Positions 5,744 through 13,408 of a stretch of 13,859 nt of DNA are shown here, in pieces. The position numbers were made by a program, and so were the translations under genes. The notes beneath the pieces were generated by a model. The model saw only the letters and a list, made by a program, of their open reading frames with translations, did no database searches and was not told where the DNA came from. The stretch is from Anaerorhabdus sp036641015. Lineage in GTDB: Bacteria; Bacillota_I; Bacilli_A; Erysipelotrichales; Erysipelotrichaceae. Within the stretch, counting starts at the first letter, position 1. Every line of letters starts with the position of its first letter. The stretch spans positions 1 through 13,859 of the forward strand of contig NZ_JAVWFO010000048.1 in the NCBI RefSeq assembly GCF_036641015.1, written 5' to 3'.

Positions 5744-7366
5744 ATGAACAAAATAAATATTAAACCGATTCAACACCTACCAAAAAAGATAAGAATTATT
5801 ATGGTACTTGTTACTTTGTTATGTATTGGAATTCTAAGCACAACCATATATAACAAAGTTTTTGCTAAAACAAAAAGCAACTCAAAAGTACAAGAAAATT
5901 ACACAAGGACAATCAGATTAACTAAAAATAGTTTAGAAGATACCGTAAGTGCTACTGGTAATATTGAAAGTCAAGAAACAAGTAATGTCACTTCAAATGT
6001 TGAAGCAACAATTAAAGAAGTATTAGTTAATGTTGGTGACACTGTTAATGAAGGCGATATTATTTGCACATTGGATTCATCTGAACTAGACAAGAAAATC
6101 GCTAAAGCAAAAGAAACACAAACAACATCAAAAGAAACAAATCAAACAAATTATGATAATGCACTTGCAGCTAAAGAAACAGCGTGGAGTAATTTTAGCA
6201 AACAACAATCAATAACCGATAGTGCTAACGTTGCCTATCAAGCCGCATTATCTGAGTATCAAACAGTCGAAAACTCTATAACTAATCAACAAAATTTATA
6301 CAATAGTGCAGAAAGTAACCTACAAACAAAAGGAATTACTTTAAACCAAAAAGAAGGTGCATGTTTAGGCGCTGGTTACACATCAGATTGTAGTGGTGCT
6401 GATACAAATTCAGCTTTATACACCGAATATACTCAAGCTAAACAAGAATACGATGCAGCTAATGCAACATATAAAGAAGCACAAACAAACTTAGAAAACG
6501 CTAAATCAAATTCTAACTACCAAGAATTACACAACACAATGACACAAGCTAAATCAACATATGAGAATGCTAAATCACAATTAGATAAACTTACTGAATC
6601 CTTTAGTAGCGCTGATGCCAAAGTAAACGAAACATACAAAGTTCTAAATTCAAGCACATCTAGTTCTACTGATTTAGAAGATTTATTGGAACAATTAGAA
6701 AACTATACACTAAAAGCTAAATCCAGTGGGAAAGTAACCTCATTAAATGCAACCGTTGGTAGTAAAGCAAGTGGAACAATTGCAACAATCCAAAATACCA
6801 ATTCTCTAAAAATAACTTTCTCTATCGATGAATATGACATTCAAAAAGTGTCTGTTGGTATGATTGCAAGAATTACAAGCGATGCCGTAGATGAAGAATT
6901 GAGTGGTATAGTAACACAAATCTCTCCTGTTGCAACAGCTGGAGCACAAGGTTCATCTAGTGGTTTCCAAGTAGAAGTTGAAATAACCTCATCTAATAGT
7001 TCATTGTTGATAGGAATGAGTGCTAAAGTAGAAATACTAATTTCTTCTACTGATGATGTATTCACTGTTCCACTTGATGCTATCGAGGAAAAAGATGATG
7101 GCACTTCCGTAATTTACGTTAAAAATGAAGCAGGAGAATTCATCGAGACCCAAGTAACTATTGGTAATAAAACAGATTATTACGCTGAAATATCAGGTGC
7201 AACCATTAAAGAAGGTTTAGAAGTACGCGCAAGCGCAAATGAAGAAGAAGCAAATGTTAACGAAAGTGAAAGCTTTGAAATGAATACCGAAGTGCAAGGC
7301 GCAATAACTATGCCTGAAATGTCTGGTAGTCAAACTCCACCAAACGGCGGAGGACAACGTCCATGA
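5744..7366 (+). CDS. Membrane-fusion protein of a MacAB/YknXYZ-type exporter
   Basis: The extracytoplasmic adaptor (HlyD/RND periplasmic adaptor family) of an ABC exporter, anchored by one N-terminal membrane helix (about residues 17-40). In Gram-positives such proteins (YknX in Bacillus) sit on the outer face of the membrane with a MacB-like permease. Order: anchor; lipoyl-like half (VEATIKEVLVNVGDTVNEGD, about 82-101); a long Ala/Gln/Asn/Lys-rich helical hairpin (about 110-315); the second lipoyl half (LKAKSSGKVTSLNATVG); a beta-barrel; and a Gly/Pro-rich tail. Two Cys, C207 and C216, sit near the hairpin tip in an unusual Gly-rich insert. The start has AAGGGAGA upstream. The TGA stop overlaps the ATPase ATG (ATGA). 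I found no convincing promoter in 5662-5743. Confidence 0.9.
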   Translation: MNKINIKPIQHLPKKIRIIMVLVTLLCIGILSTTIYNKVFAKTKSNSKVQENYTRTIRLTKNSLEDTVSATGNIESQETSNVTSNVEATIKEVLVNVGDTVNEGDIICTLDSSELDKKIAKAKETQTTSKETNQTNYDNALAAKETAWSNFSKQQSITDSANVAYQAALSEYQTVENSITNQQNLYNSAESNLQTKGITLNQKEGACLGAGYTSDCSGADTNSALYTEYTQAKQEYDAANATYKEAQTNLENAKSNSNYQELHNTMTQAKSTYENAKSQLDKLTESFSSADAKVNETYKVLNSSTSSSTDLEDLLEQLENYTLKAKSSGKVTSLNATVGSKASGTIATIQNTNSLKITFSIDEYDIQKVSVGMIARITSDAVDEELSGIVTQISPVATAGAQGSSSGFQVEVEITSSNSSLLIGMSAKVEILISSTDDVFTVPLDAIEEKDDGTSVIYVKNEAGEFIETQVTIGNKTDYYAEISGATIKEGLEVRASANEEEANVNESESFEMNTEVQGAITMPEMSGSQTPPNGGGQRP

Positions 7367-8088
7367 TAAATTATGAAACTCCAATTATTGATTTAGATAA
7401 TATTATTAAAAAGTATTTTATTGGTAAACCCAATGAACTCGAAATATTACATGGTATAAATCTCAAAATATATCCAGGTGAATTTGTTGCTATAGTTGGT
7501 GAATCAGGCTCTGGAAAATCAACATTGATGAATATTATTGGTGCATTAGATAGACCAACCGAAGGGGAATATATATTAGATGATATTCCAATTTCCACCA
7601 TAAAAGATACAGAAATTTCTAAAATTAGATGTCAAAAAATTGGATTTATTTTTCAAACATTCAATTTAATCGGTAAACTATCTGCCCTTAAAAACGTCCA
7701 ATTACCTATGCTTTATGCTGGCATGAGTAAAAAAGAAAGCAATAAACGAGCAAAAGAATTATTGGAGTTAGTTGGAATGAAAGATCGAATGAAACACCAA
7801 CCAAATGAACTATCTGGCGGGCAAAAACAAAGAGTTGCAATCGCAAGGGCAATCAGCAATAATCCAACCCTACTGCTTGCAGATGAACCTACTGGTGCAC
7901 TTGATTCATCTACATCAAGATCTATCATGGACTTATTTCATAAATTACATCGAGAAAAGAAGATGTCTATTGTATTAATCACACACAGTCAAGAACTTGC
8001 AAAAGAAACAGATCGTATTATTACTTTAAAAGATGGAAATATTATTAGCGATCGTATTGGGGATGGATATCATGAGTATTTGGGATAA
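7363..8088 (+). CDS. ABC transporter ATPase, MacB/LolD/YknY type
   Basis: The nucleotide-binding subunit that powers the FtsX-like permease encoded next. It has 241 residues with Walker A GESGSGKST (46-54), Q-loop FQTFNL, signature LSGGQ (150-154, followed by KQRVAIARA), Walker B LLLADE with Asp174 and catalytic Glu175, the family-typical PTGALD D-loop and H-loop His208 in ITHSQ. The LNVQLPM-like region (LKNVQLPMLYAG) and NIIGALDRPT..G are typical of the LolD/MacB subgroup. It starts inside the stop codon of the fusion protein, with GGAGG 10 nt upstream, and its end overlaps the permease start by 17 bp, so the three genes are translationally coupled. It appears complete and active. Confidence 0.96.
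   Translation: MINYETPIIDLDNIIKKYFIGKPNELEILHGINLKIYPGEFVAIVGESGSGKSTLMNIIGALDRPTEGEYILDDIPISTIKDTEISKIRCQKIGFIFQTFNLIGKLSALKNVQLPMLYAGMSKKESNKRAKELLELVGMKDRMKHQPNELSGGQKQRVAIARAISNNPTLLLADEPTGALDSSTSRSIMDLFHKLHREKKMSIVLITHSQELAKETDRIITLKDGNIISDRIGDGYHEYLG
8059..8066 (+). promoter_or_regulatory. Ribosome binding site deciding the permease start
   Basis: GGGGATGG ends about 5 nt before the ATG at 8072 (9 nt from the GGGG core) and lies inside the ATPase gene. The alternative ATG at 8033 has only a weak AAAG, and an in-frame ATG at 8063 overlaps the site itself. Confidence 0.6.
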
Positions 8089-9340
8089 CATACTTCTAGC
8101 ATTGCAAAGTCTACGTGTTAATAAAATGAGAGCCTTATTAACTATGTTAGGAATCATTATAGGTATAAGTGCTGTAATAGCAATCGTTACTTTAGGAAAT
8201 TCAATGACATCTTCGATTACTGATTCTATGTCTAGTTTTGGTATTTCCAACGTAAATGTTTCATTGGTTGAAAAGAATTCATCAAACTCATCGAATTCAA
8301 CTTCTATAAGAATGTTTACTAAGACTAGCTATTCTGATGAAGACTTAATTTCAACTGATATGATTAATGAATATAGATCAGCTTTCAAAGATCAACTTAA
8401 AGCCATATCGCTAGCTGAAGGCGGATCACAATCTAAAATCACAAAGAATCAAAACACCGCTACTGTGAATATGATAGGTGTCAATACAGACTATTCTATT
8501 GCCAATAATATCGAAATGATAACTGGCCGATTTATTAATCAAGAGGATTTAGATTCAAACAGACAAACCTGTATCATATCTAACGAATTTGCAAAAGATA
8601 TTTTTGGTTCAAGTGCAAATGCTGTTGGGCAAACAATAGACGTTTCAATTAATGGTTTTACCAAAACACTTACGATAGCAGGTGTCTACAAATACGATTC
8701 AAATGGACAGGTAATGAGTTCATCATCTATTACAACTGACTGTTATCTACCAATAACTACTTTAAAGCAATTTTCAAATTTGCAAGATGGATATAGTAGC
8801 TTTACAATAGTCGCTAATAACGAGGTAGATAGTACAACTTTCTTAAATCAAACTACATCATTCTTTCAAAGTTACTATACATTAAATGATTCATATACTG
8901 TCTCTGCATCAAACATGGAAAGTATGCTTGAATCAATGACTGAAATGTTATCAACAATTACTTTAGCAATCGCAGCAATTGCAGCAATCAGTTTACTTGT
9001 TGGTGGTATTGGAGTTATGAATATCATGTTAGTATCAATTACCGAAAGAACAAGGGAAATAGGCACTCGAAAAGCCTTAGGTGCAACTAACACAAATATC
9101 CGTTTACAATTTATTGTTGAGGCCATGGTCATTTGCTTAATTGGCGGATTAATGGGAGTTTGCATTGGAATTGCATTAGGAAGTTTTGGTTCATCACTAC
9201 TTGGTTATCCTGCAAAAACAAGTATATCAGCGATTGTAATTTCAGTTTTATTTAGTATGAGTATTGGTGTATTCTTTGGATACTATCCTGCCAATAAAGC
9301 TGCTAAGATGGATCCAATCGATGCACTACGTTATGAATAA
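8072..9340 (+). CDS. FtsX-like ABC permease, MacB/YknZ type
   Basis: The membrane subunit of the exporter. I place the start at 8072 (MSIWDNILLALQSL), giving 422 residues, because GGGGATGG at 8059-8066 is a good ribosome site and the family begins with this amphipathic segment. An upstream in-frame ATG at 8033 has no good site and would add 13 atypical residues. Order: membrane helix 1 (about 20-43); a large extracytoplasmic MacB-PCD domain (about 50-285) rich in Ser/Thr/Asn; then helices 2-4 (about 292-318, 346-371, 385-407). The conserved VGGIGVMNIMLVSITERTREIGTRKALGA segment is present in pieces at about 311-340, and the C-terminal DPIDALRYE is standard. The substrate cannot be read from sequence; relatives export antimicrobial peptides or toxins. 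Confidence 0.94.
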   Translation: MSIWDNILLALQSLRVNKMRALLTMLGIIIGISAVIAIVTLGNSMTSSITDSMSSFGISNVNVSLVEKNSSNSSNSTSIRMFTKTSYSDEDLISTDMINEYRSAFKDQLKAISLAEGGSQSKITKNQNTATVNMIGVNTDYSIANNIEMITGRFINQEDLDSNRQTCIISNEFAKDIFGSSANAVGQTIDVSINGFTKTLTIAGVYKYDSNGQVMSSSSITTDCYLPITTLKQFSNLQDGYSSFTIVANNEVDSTTFLNQTTSFFQSYYTLNDSYTVSASNMESMLESMTEMLSTITLAIAAIAAISLLVGGIGVMNIMLVSITERTREIGTRKALGATNTNIRLQFIVEAMVICLIGGLMGVCIGIALGSFGSSLLGYPAKTSISAIVISVLFSMSIGVFFGYYPANKAAKMDPIDALRYE

Positions 9341-9347
9341 AATATTA

Positions 9348-9377
9348 AAAGCAACGACCTAAATCGTTGCTTTCTTT
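9348..9377. terminator. Bidirectional intrinsic terminator, export operon / gadC
   Basis: A stem AAAGCAACGA (9348-9357) / TCGTTGCTTT (9364-9373) with loop CCTAAA is followed by CTTT on the plus strand and by TTTTAATATT when read on the minus strand. It lies 7 nt after the permease stop and just beyond the gadC stop, so it serves both convergent operons. Confidence 0.88.
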
Positions 9378-9385
9378 GTATATGT

Positions 9386-10858
9386 TTACTCTTCACTATC
9401 ATCACTTAACACTGGCATTTTTACACCAGCAGGAAGTGGATTTTTCTTTCTCATAATATAATAGATAATGAAAGGTATAAATAATGTAACTATAAAACTT
9501 ACTGATAATATTGTTATATATGTCGTTGATACACCAGGACCTGATAATTGTGATGGTGGTACAAACGAAATTGCAAATCCAACAATTGATAATATTAATC
9601 CAGAGAATCCTATAATTAAACGTACAACTTTACTCTTAGAGATTTGGAATGCACGTGGTAAATCATCGTGTTTTAATACTAACTTGATATATGCAATAAA
9701 GAAAATAATATAAGCAATAATATAAATTACTACTGTTAATGAAATTGCAGTGAAGAATGATAAGTTATTATTCCCTCCACCACCAAATGTTAAGATAGCT
9801 GTCCAAATAGTAACTATTACTCCTTGTAATAATAAGAATTTAGTTGGAACGCCTTCTTTATTTGTTTCTGATAATGATTTTGGTAATAAGCCTTGTTTAC
9901 CAGCAACTTGCATTCCCCAAGAAGGTCCTACAACCCATGCTGATACTTCAGCAATAACACCACCAGCAATTAGTAAAGCTATGATTCTTACAACCCAATC
10001 TAGGCCTTTACCAAAGTGTGCTAGTAATCCACTATAACCTTGTAATACACCTGTTGATAGTCCTAGTTTATCAGCTGGAACTACTGCTCCAATTGCTACA
10101 CCACCAATAGTGTTTAAAATAATTGCTAATAGAACTAATCCAAGAATTGCTAATGGATAGTCACGTTTAACATTTGTCATTTCATTAGCATGTGATGCTG
10201 ATGCTTCAATACCTGCATAAGCTAGAATGAATGACACGAATACTACTAGAGTATTTAATTTAGTGAAATCTGGAATCATAGAACTTAGTTCTAGTGACAT
10301 ACTACTCTTACCACCTGTAGCAAAATAACCAATTGCTAAGATAAATAGAATGACAGCTGGAATTAGAATACCAATACTGAATCCGATTTTTGAAATTTTA
10401 GCAGTTAACTTTGTACCTTTGAATTGTGACAAAGTTAATGCCCAGAATATAATCAATACACCAAAGAATCTTACAACTGGATCACTATTTAGTGGTGCCC
10501 AATTGAAAACATAAGATAGTGCACTTAGTATAAAATAAATCATTGTTACAAAACCAACAGTTATTTGGAACCATTGGAAGAAGATGTTGGCAAATCCCCA
10601 TTTTTCTCCGAGAATATTGCCAGACCAAGAGTAAACACCTCCTGTATCCCATCCTTTTACAGTTGCCATTTCAGCTGCACATAGTGCAACTGGCAAGAAC
10701 CAAAATAGGCCCCCTACAATTAGGAAAAACACTAATGATAATCCAGATGATGCAAATGTTGGATATTCATATACTGTCATAACCATTGTTGCAGTTAATG
10801 CAAAGAATCCAAATAATGTTAAATGTTTTTTGGTATTAACTGGGTTTTTATTAGACAT
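9386..10858 (-). CDS. gadC: Glutamate/GABA antiporter GadC
   Basis: An APC-superfamily inner-membrane exchanger that imports glutamate and exports GABA, completing the proton-consuming GadB cycle. The 490 residues have about 12 membrane helices. It closely follows E. coli GadC as I recall it: LTLFGFFALTATMVMTVYEYPTFA at the N-terminus, PVALCAAEMATVKGWDTGGV, TLVVFVSFILAYAGIEASASHANEM, RDYPLA, the VGPSWGM motif and TVVIYIIAYIIFF. The oddity is the C-terminus: after the last helix only about 20 residues remain, ending in DDSEE. E. coli GadC has roughly 40 more residues forming the pH-sensitive C-plug. The ribosome site GAGGAG precedes the ATG. The gene is 26 bp downstream of gadB in the same operon. 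Confidence 0.96.
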   Translation of the reverse strand: MSNKNPVNTKKHLTLFGFFALTATMVMTVYEYPTFASSGLSLVFFLIVGGLFWFLPVALCAAEMATVKGWDTGGVYSWSGNILGEKWGFANIFFQWFQITVGFVTMIYFILSALSYVFNWAPLNSDPVVRFFGVLIIFWALTLSQFKGTKLTAKISKIGFSIGILIPAVILFILAIGYFATGGKSSMSLELSSMIPDFTKLNTLVVFVSFILAYAGIEASASHANEMTNVKRDYPLAILGLVLLAIILNTIGGVAIGAVVPADKLGLSTGVLQGYSGLLAHFGKGLDWVVRIIALLIAGGVIAEVSAWVVGPSWGMQVAGKQGLLPKSLSETNKEGVPTKFLLLQGVIVTIWTAILTFGGGGNNNLSFFTAISLTVVIYIIAYIIFFIAYIKLVLKHDDLPRAFQISKSKVVRLIIGFSGLILSIVGFAISFVPPSQLSGPGVSTTYITILSVSFIVTLFIPFIIYYIMRKKNPLPAGVKMPVLSDDSEE

Positions 10859-10884
10859 ATTAAATCTCCTCTCTTAATTACTGT

Positions 10885-12291
10885 CTAGTGAGTAAATCCT
10901 TGTTTACCTGACATAGATTTGCCTGCAGTATCAGTTTGAGTATTCTTTTCAAGATAATCAATTGCCATTGTCATATCTTGTATTAATGCATCGCGCATAG
11001 TTGCAGAGAAATCTGCACGTATAACAAATCTTTGAATAACGGTATCTTTTAAATTAGCTGGCAATGTGTATGCAGGAACTTGCCATCCCTTCATAGCTAA
11101 ACGATCTGCTAATTCGTAAAGTGTCCATTTATGATTTTCAGGATTTTTTAAGCGATAACAAATTACTGGAACGTTATCACCATCATTGTAAATTTCAAAG
11201 ATTCCCATCTTTTCAATTTCTTTTGTAATACTTACGGCAATATCACGAGTATGTGTTTGAACTAGTTTTAAACCATTCATTCCATATCTCATAAAAATGT
11301 AATATTGTCCGATAATTTGACTTCCTGAACGTGAAAAGTTAATAGCCATTGTTGGTTGTTCACCACCTAAGTAGTTAACATAGAATATTAAGTCTTTTGG
11401 TAAGAATTCTTGATCTTTCCATAAAACCCATCCAACACCTGGATAAACTAATCCATATTTGTGTCCAGAAGTACTTATAGAACGTACGTTCTTTAAACTA
11501 AAATCCCATTCAATTTCAGGATGTACAAATGGTGCAAACATTGCGCCAGATGCTCCATCAACATGAATACCGATTTTTACTTTTGCTGTTTTATTATATT
11601 CTTCGATAAGCTTATCTAACGCTTTAATATCATCGAATTTTCCAGTATATGTAATACCTAGAATTCCTACTACACCAATTGTATAATCATCTACGTAATC
11701 TAATACTTTATCAATATTTAAACTCATGTGTTGTTCATCTAATGGTACTTCTCTCATTTCGATATCCCAATATACACAGAATTTTTCCCAACAAACTTGA
11801 TATCCAGATGAGATAACTAAGTTTGGTTTTTTAGCTTTTATATCTACTCCTGCTTTTTCAGCTTCTTGACGCCATTTAAACTTCATAGCAAGACCACCAA
11901 GCATACAAGCTTCTGATGATCCAACTGTGGAAGTTCCTAATGCAGTACCATCATTTGGTGCATGCCATAAATCACCAAGTATATTAACACAATAGTTTTC
12001 TACTTCAGTCATCTTTGGATATTCTGATTTGTCAATTGCATTAATAGCTAAACATTCTGACATAAGCTTTGTTGCTTCTGGTTCCATATAGGTTTGACAG
12101 AAGGTTGCCAAGTTTTGTCTAGCATTTCCCTCATCAATTAATTCATCGCTGATTAATCGATAAGCAACTTCAGCTGGAACTGATTCATCATTCAATTTGT
12201 TTTTTGGAAATTTGGTATCTTCAGTAAATACTGCAAGATTAGGTGTTGAGACAGTTAAGTCTTTCTTTTGTTCTTTTTTAAAATGTAACAT
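10885..12291 (-). CDS. gadB: Glutamate decarboxylase GadB
   Basis: A PLP-dependent cytoplasmic enzyme: glutamate + H+ gives GABA + CO2, raising internal pH. I start it at 12291 (MLHFKKEQ), giving 468 residues (E. coli GadB 466), because AAGGAGC lies 8 nt upstream. An in-frame ATG at 12324 would add 11 residues before that ribosome site. Landmarks: DLWHAPNDGTALGTSTVGSSEA in pieces at about 85-110, GYQVCWEKFCVYWD, HVDGASG with Asp245, and SGHKYG with the cofactor Lys278, each offset by 2 from E. coli D243 and K276. The C-terminus ends GFTH; the terminal His is placed like the autoinhibitory His465 of E. coli. It is the first gene of gadBC. No regulator is adjacent. Confidence 0.97.
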   Translation of the reverse strand: MLHFKKEQKKDLTVSTPNLAVFTEDTKFPKNKLNDESVPAEVAYRLISDELIDEGNARQNLATFCQTYMEPEATKLMSECLAINAIDKSEYPKMTEVENYCVNILGDLWHAPNDGTALGTSTVGSSEACMLGGLAMKFKWRQEAEKAGVDIKAKKPNLVISSGYQVCWEKFCVYWDIEMREVPLDEQHMSLNIDKVLDYVDDYTIGVVGILGITYTGKFDDIKALDKLIEEYNKTAKVKIGIHVDGASGAMFAPFVHPEIEWDFSLKNVRSISTSGHKYGLVYPGVGWVLWKDQEFLPKDLIFYVNYLGGEQPTMAINFSRSGSQIIGQYYIFMRYGMNGLKLVQTHTRDIAVSITKEIEKMGIFEIYNDGDNVPVICYRLKNPENHKWTLYELADRLAMKGWQVPAYTLPANLKDTVIQRFVIRADFSATMRDALIQDMTMAIDYLEKNTQTDTAGKSMSGKQGFTH

Positions 12292-12298
12292 AATATAT

Positions 12299-12308
12299 GC
12301 TCCTTTGG
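12299..12308 (-). promoter_or_regulatory. Ribosome binding site deciding the gadB start
   Basis: On the minus strand CCAAAGGAGC gives AAGGAG with an 8-nt spacer to the ATG at 12291. It lies downstream of the alternative ATG at 12324, so the longer reading frame is unlikely to be the natural start. Confidence 0.75.
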
Positions 12309-12337
12309 ATGTTTCTGGTCTCATAAATATTCTATTC

Positions 12338-12352
12338 TTGAGAGCTCTTCAA
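12338..12352. promoter_or_regulatory. Near-palindrome before gadB, possible operator
   Basis: TTGAGAGCTCTTCAA contains the perfect 8-bp palindrome AGAGCTCT (12341-12348) flanked by TTG and, after one T, CAA. It lies 47-61 nt upstream of the gadB ATG and overlaps a weak -35 match. It could bind a dimeric regulator; this rests on symmetry and position only. Confidence 0.25.
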
Positions 12353-12519
12353 CCAATCTCCCGTATCAGTCGCAAGTAATAGAAATTCATAACCGACGAG
12401 AATTAAATAAAACAAGTTTAGTTGCATTCATCGCAAGCAAGTCTTATTCTCCCTATCGATAAACACACTCTAACACTCGTTTTTTTGTAGTCAATTAATG
12501 TGATTTTTATGTTATTCCT

Positions 12520-12558
12520 AAAAAATATAAAAAGATAATGATTTTTAAAGTCATTACC
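12520..12558 (-). terminator. Intrinsic terminator of the lipoprotein gene
   Basis: On the minus strand GGTAATGA (12558-12551) pairs with TCATTATC (12541-12534), with one G-U pair and a 9-nt loop, followed by TTTTTATATTTTTT (12533-12520). It ends the transcript of the upstream lipoprotein and insulates gadB from it. Confidence 0.8.
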
Positions 12559-12625
12559 TTCTATTGATATTTTGTATCAAATATAAATCCAAAGTCATGT
12601 TGTTACTTACATTTACAATTAACTT

Positions 12626-13369
12626 TTAAACTGCTTCTCCTTCAATGAAAACTTCATTTTCAATATACTCAATAAGTTCATTCAATTTCTTATTAAATAT
12701 TTCTTCTCTTTCTACAATTTTGTTATATGCAATTCTTACTTGTTTATCAAGATCTTTCTTAAATATCATTTCATTTCCAATTGTTGGTGAACCAACTTCC
12801 GCATCTACAAAAATATCATTATCTTCATCATAGGCTATATCAAATTTAAATTGTTCATAACAAGTAAGTTTTAATGTTTCTTCATCATTACTGTTTCCAT
12901 AATATTTTAAATAAGCAGCGTAATGATCAGGATTGTATTTCTCATTTGGTTTCTCATAACAAAAAGCTTCATAAATAATATGTTCAGTGAAATACTTTAT
13001 ATCATCTCCACTTTTATATATCTCTAATAGTTTAACAGTATCATTCTTTGATCCAAACGAACTACTAGATTCGATTATAATATTACCATCATTGACCTTT
13101 ATATCAATTGATGCAGACGAAACATTCATTTCTCCATATATCGATACAATTGAATTATAGGTACCATCAACATAATCAGTAAAAGTATTATTTTCAATAA
13201 TAAAATTTTGAACTTTCTCTTTCATAATGGTCTCTTTAGTTTGTAGATCATTAACTATTTGTTCTTCATTTTCTTCATTAGGTGTACTAGTATCACCATT
13301 TGAATTGTAACAACCACTTATTGTAATCATCATAACAATTAAAATGCATAACTTTATACTGTTTTTCAT
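12626..13369 (-). CDS. Putative lipoprotein, unknown function
   Basis: I do not recognise the family. From the preferred start (13369) the product has 247 residues. It begins with a lipoprotein signal peptide: Lys-rich n-region, hydrophobic core CILIVMMITI, and lipobox ISGC with Cys20 as the lipidated residue. A low-complexity acidic linker (about 21-40, rich in Asn/Glu/Thr/Ser) follows. The rest is a hydrophilic, acidic domain with alternating beta-like stretches (about 60-180) and a C-terminal charged helix (about 205-240). The mature protein should be tethered outside the membrane. The ATG at 13396 would add nine residues without a ribosome site, whereas AGAGGA lies 6-7 nt before 13369. 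It has its own terminator, so it is probably monocistronic and not part of gadBC. Confidence 0.82.
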   Translation of the reverse strand: MKNSIKLCILIVMMITISGCYNSNGDTSTPNEENEEQIVNDLQTKETIMKEKVQNFIIENNTFTDYVDGTYNSIVSIYGEMNVSSASIDIKVNDGNIIIESSSSFGSKNDTVKLLEIYKSGDDIKYFTEHIIYEAFCYEKPNEKYNPDHYAAYLKYYGNSNDEETLKLTCYEQFKFDIAYDEDNDIFVDAEVGSPTIGNEMIFKKDLDKQVRIAYNKIVEREEIFNKKLNELIEYIENEVFIEGEAV

Positions 13370-13375
13370 ATTCAA

Positions 13376-13382
13376 TCCTCTT
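13376..13382 (-). promoter_or_regulatory. Ribosome binding site deciding the lipoprotein start
   Basis: AAGAGGA on the minus strand lies 6 nt before the ATG at 13369. It supports this start, which places the Lys-rich n-region of the signal peptide at the N-terminus, over the upstream in-frame ATG at 13396. Confidence 0.65.
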
Positions 13383-13402
13383 TTAATTATGTTCACATAG
13401 TT

Positions 13403-13408
13403 ATTATA
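13403..13408 (-). promoter_or_regulatory. Probable -10 element of the lipoprotein gene
   Basis: A consensus TATAAT on the minus strand, 34 nt upstream of the preferred ATG. The -35 is unclear: the well-matched TTGACA at 13418-13413 is only 4 nt away, too close, and the region at the right distance (AAGCAT) is poor. Confidence 0.45.

Larger units (their letters stand above)
12292..12625. other. Intergenic region upstream of gadB
   Basis: This stretch of 334 bases has no credible gene. It holds the gadB ribosome site, a near-palindrome TTG-AGAGCTCT-T-CAA (12338-12352), a small hairpin TTGC/GCAA (12422-12436) and the lipoprotein terminator (12520-12558). I found no clear gadB promoter. The best but weak candidates on the minus strand are TTGAAG + 17 nt + TATTTA, overlapping the near-palindrome, and TTGTTT + 18 nt + TATGAA further upstream. 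Acid- or stationary-phase regulation would act here, but nothing in the sequence proves it. Confidence 0.5.

Noticed and set aside
8033..8071. Longer permease start giving 13 extra residues
   Set aside because: It has no good ribosome site, overlaps the ATPase by 56 bp and adds residues not typical of the family; 8072 has GGGGATGG upstream.
10543..10782. Plus-strand 79-residue frame inside gadC
   Set aside because: Antisense shadow of a strongly conserved membrane protein; residue make-up is explained by the opposite strand.
12292..12324. Longer gadB start adding 11 residues
   Set aside because: The strong AAGGAG site lies downstream of this ATG and is correctly spaced for the ATG at 12291, which also gives the usual GadB length.
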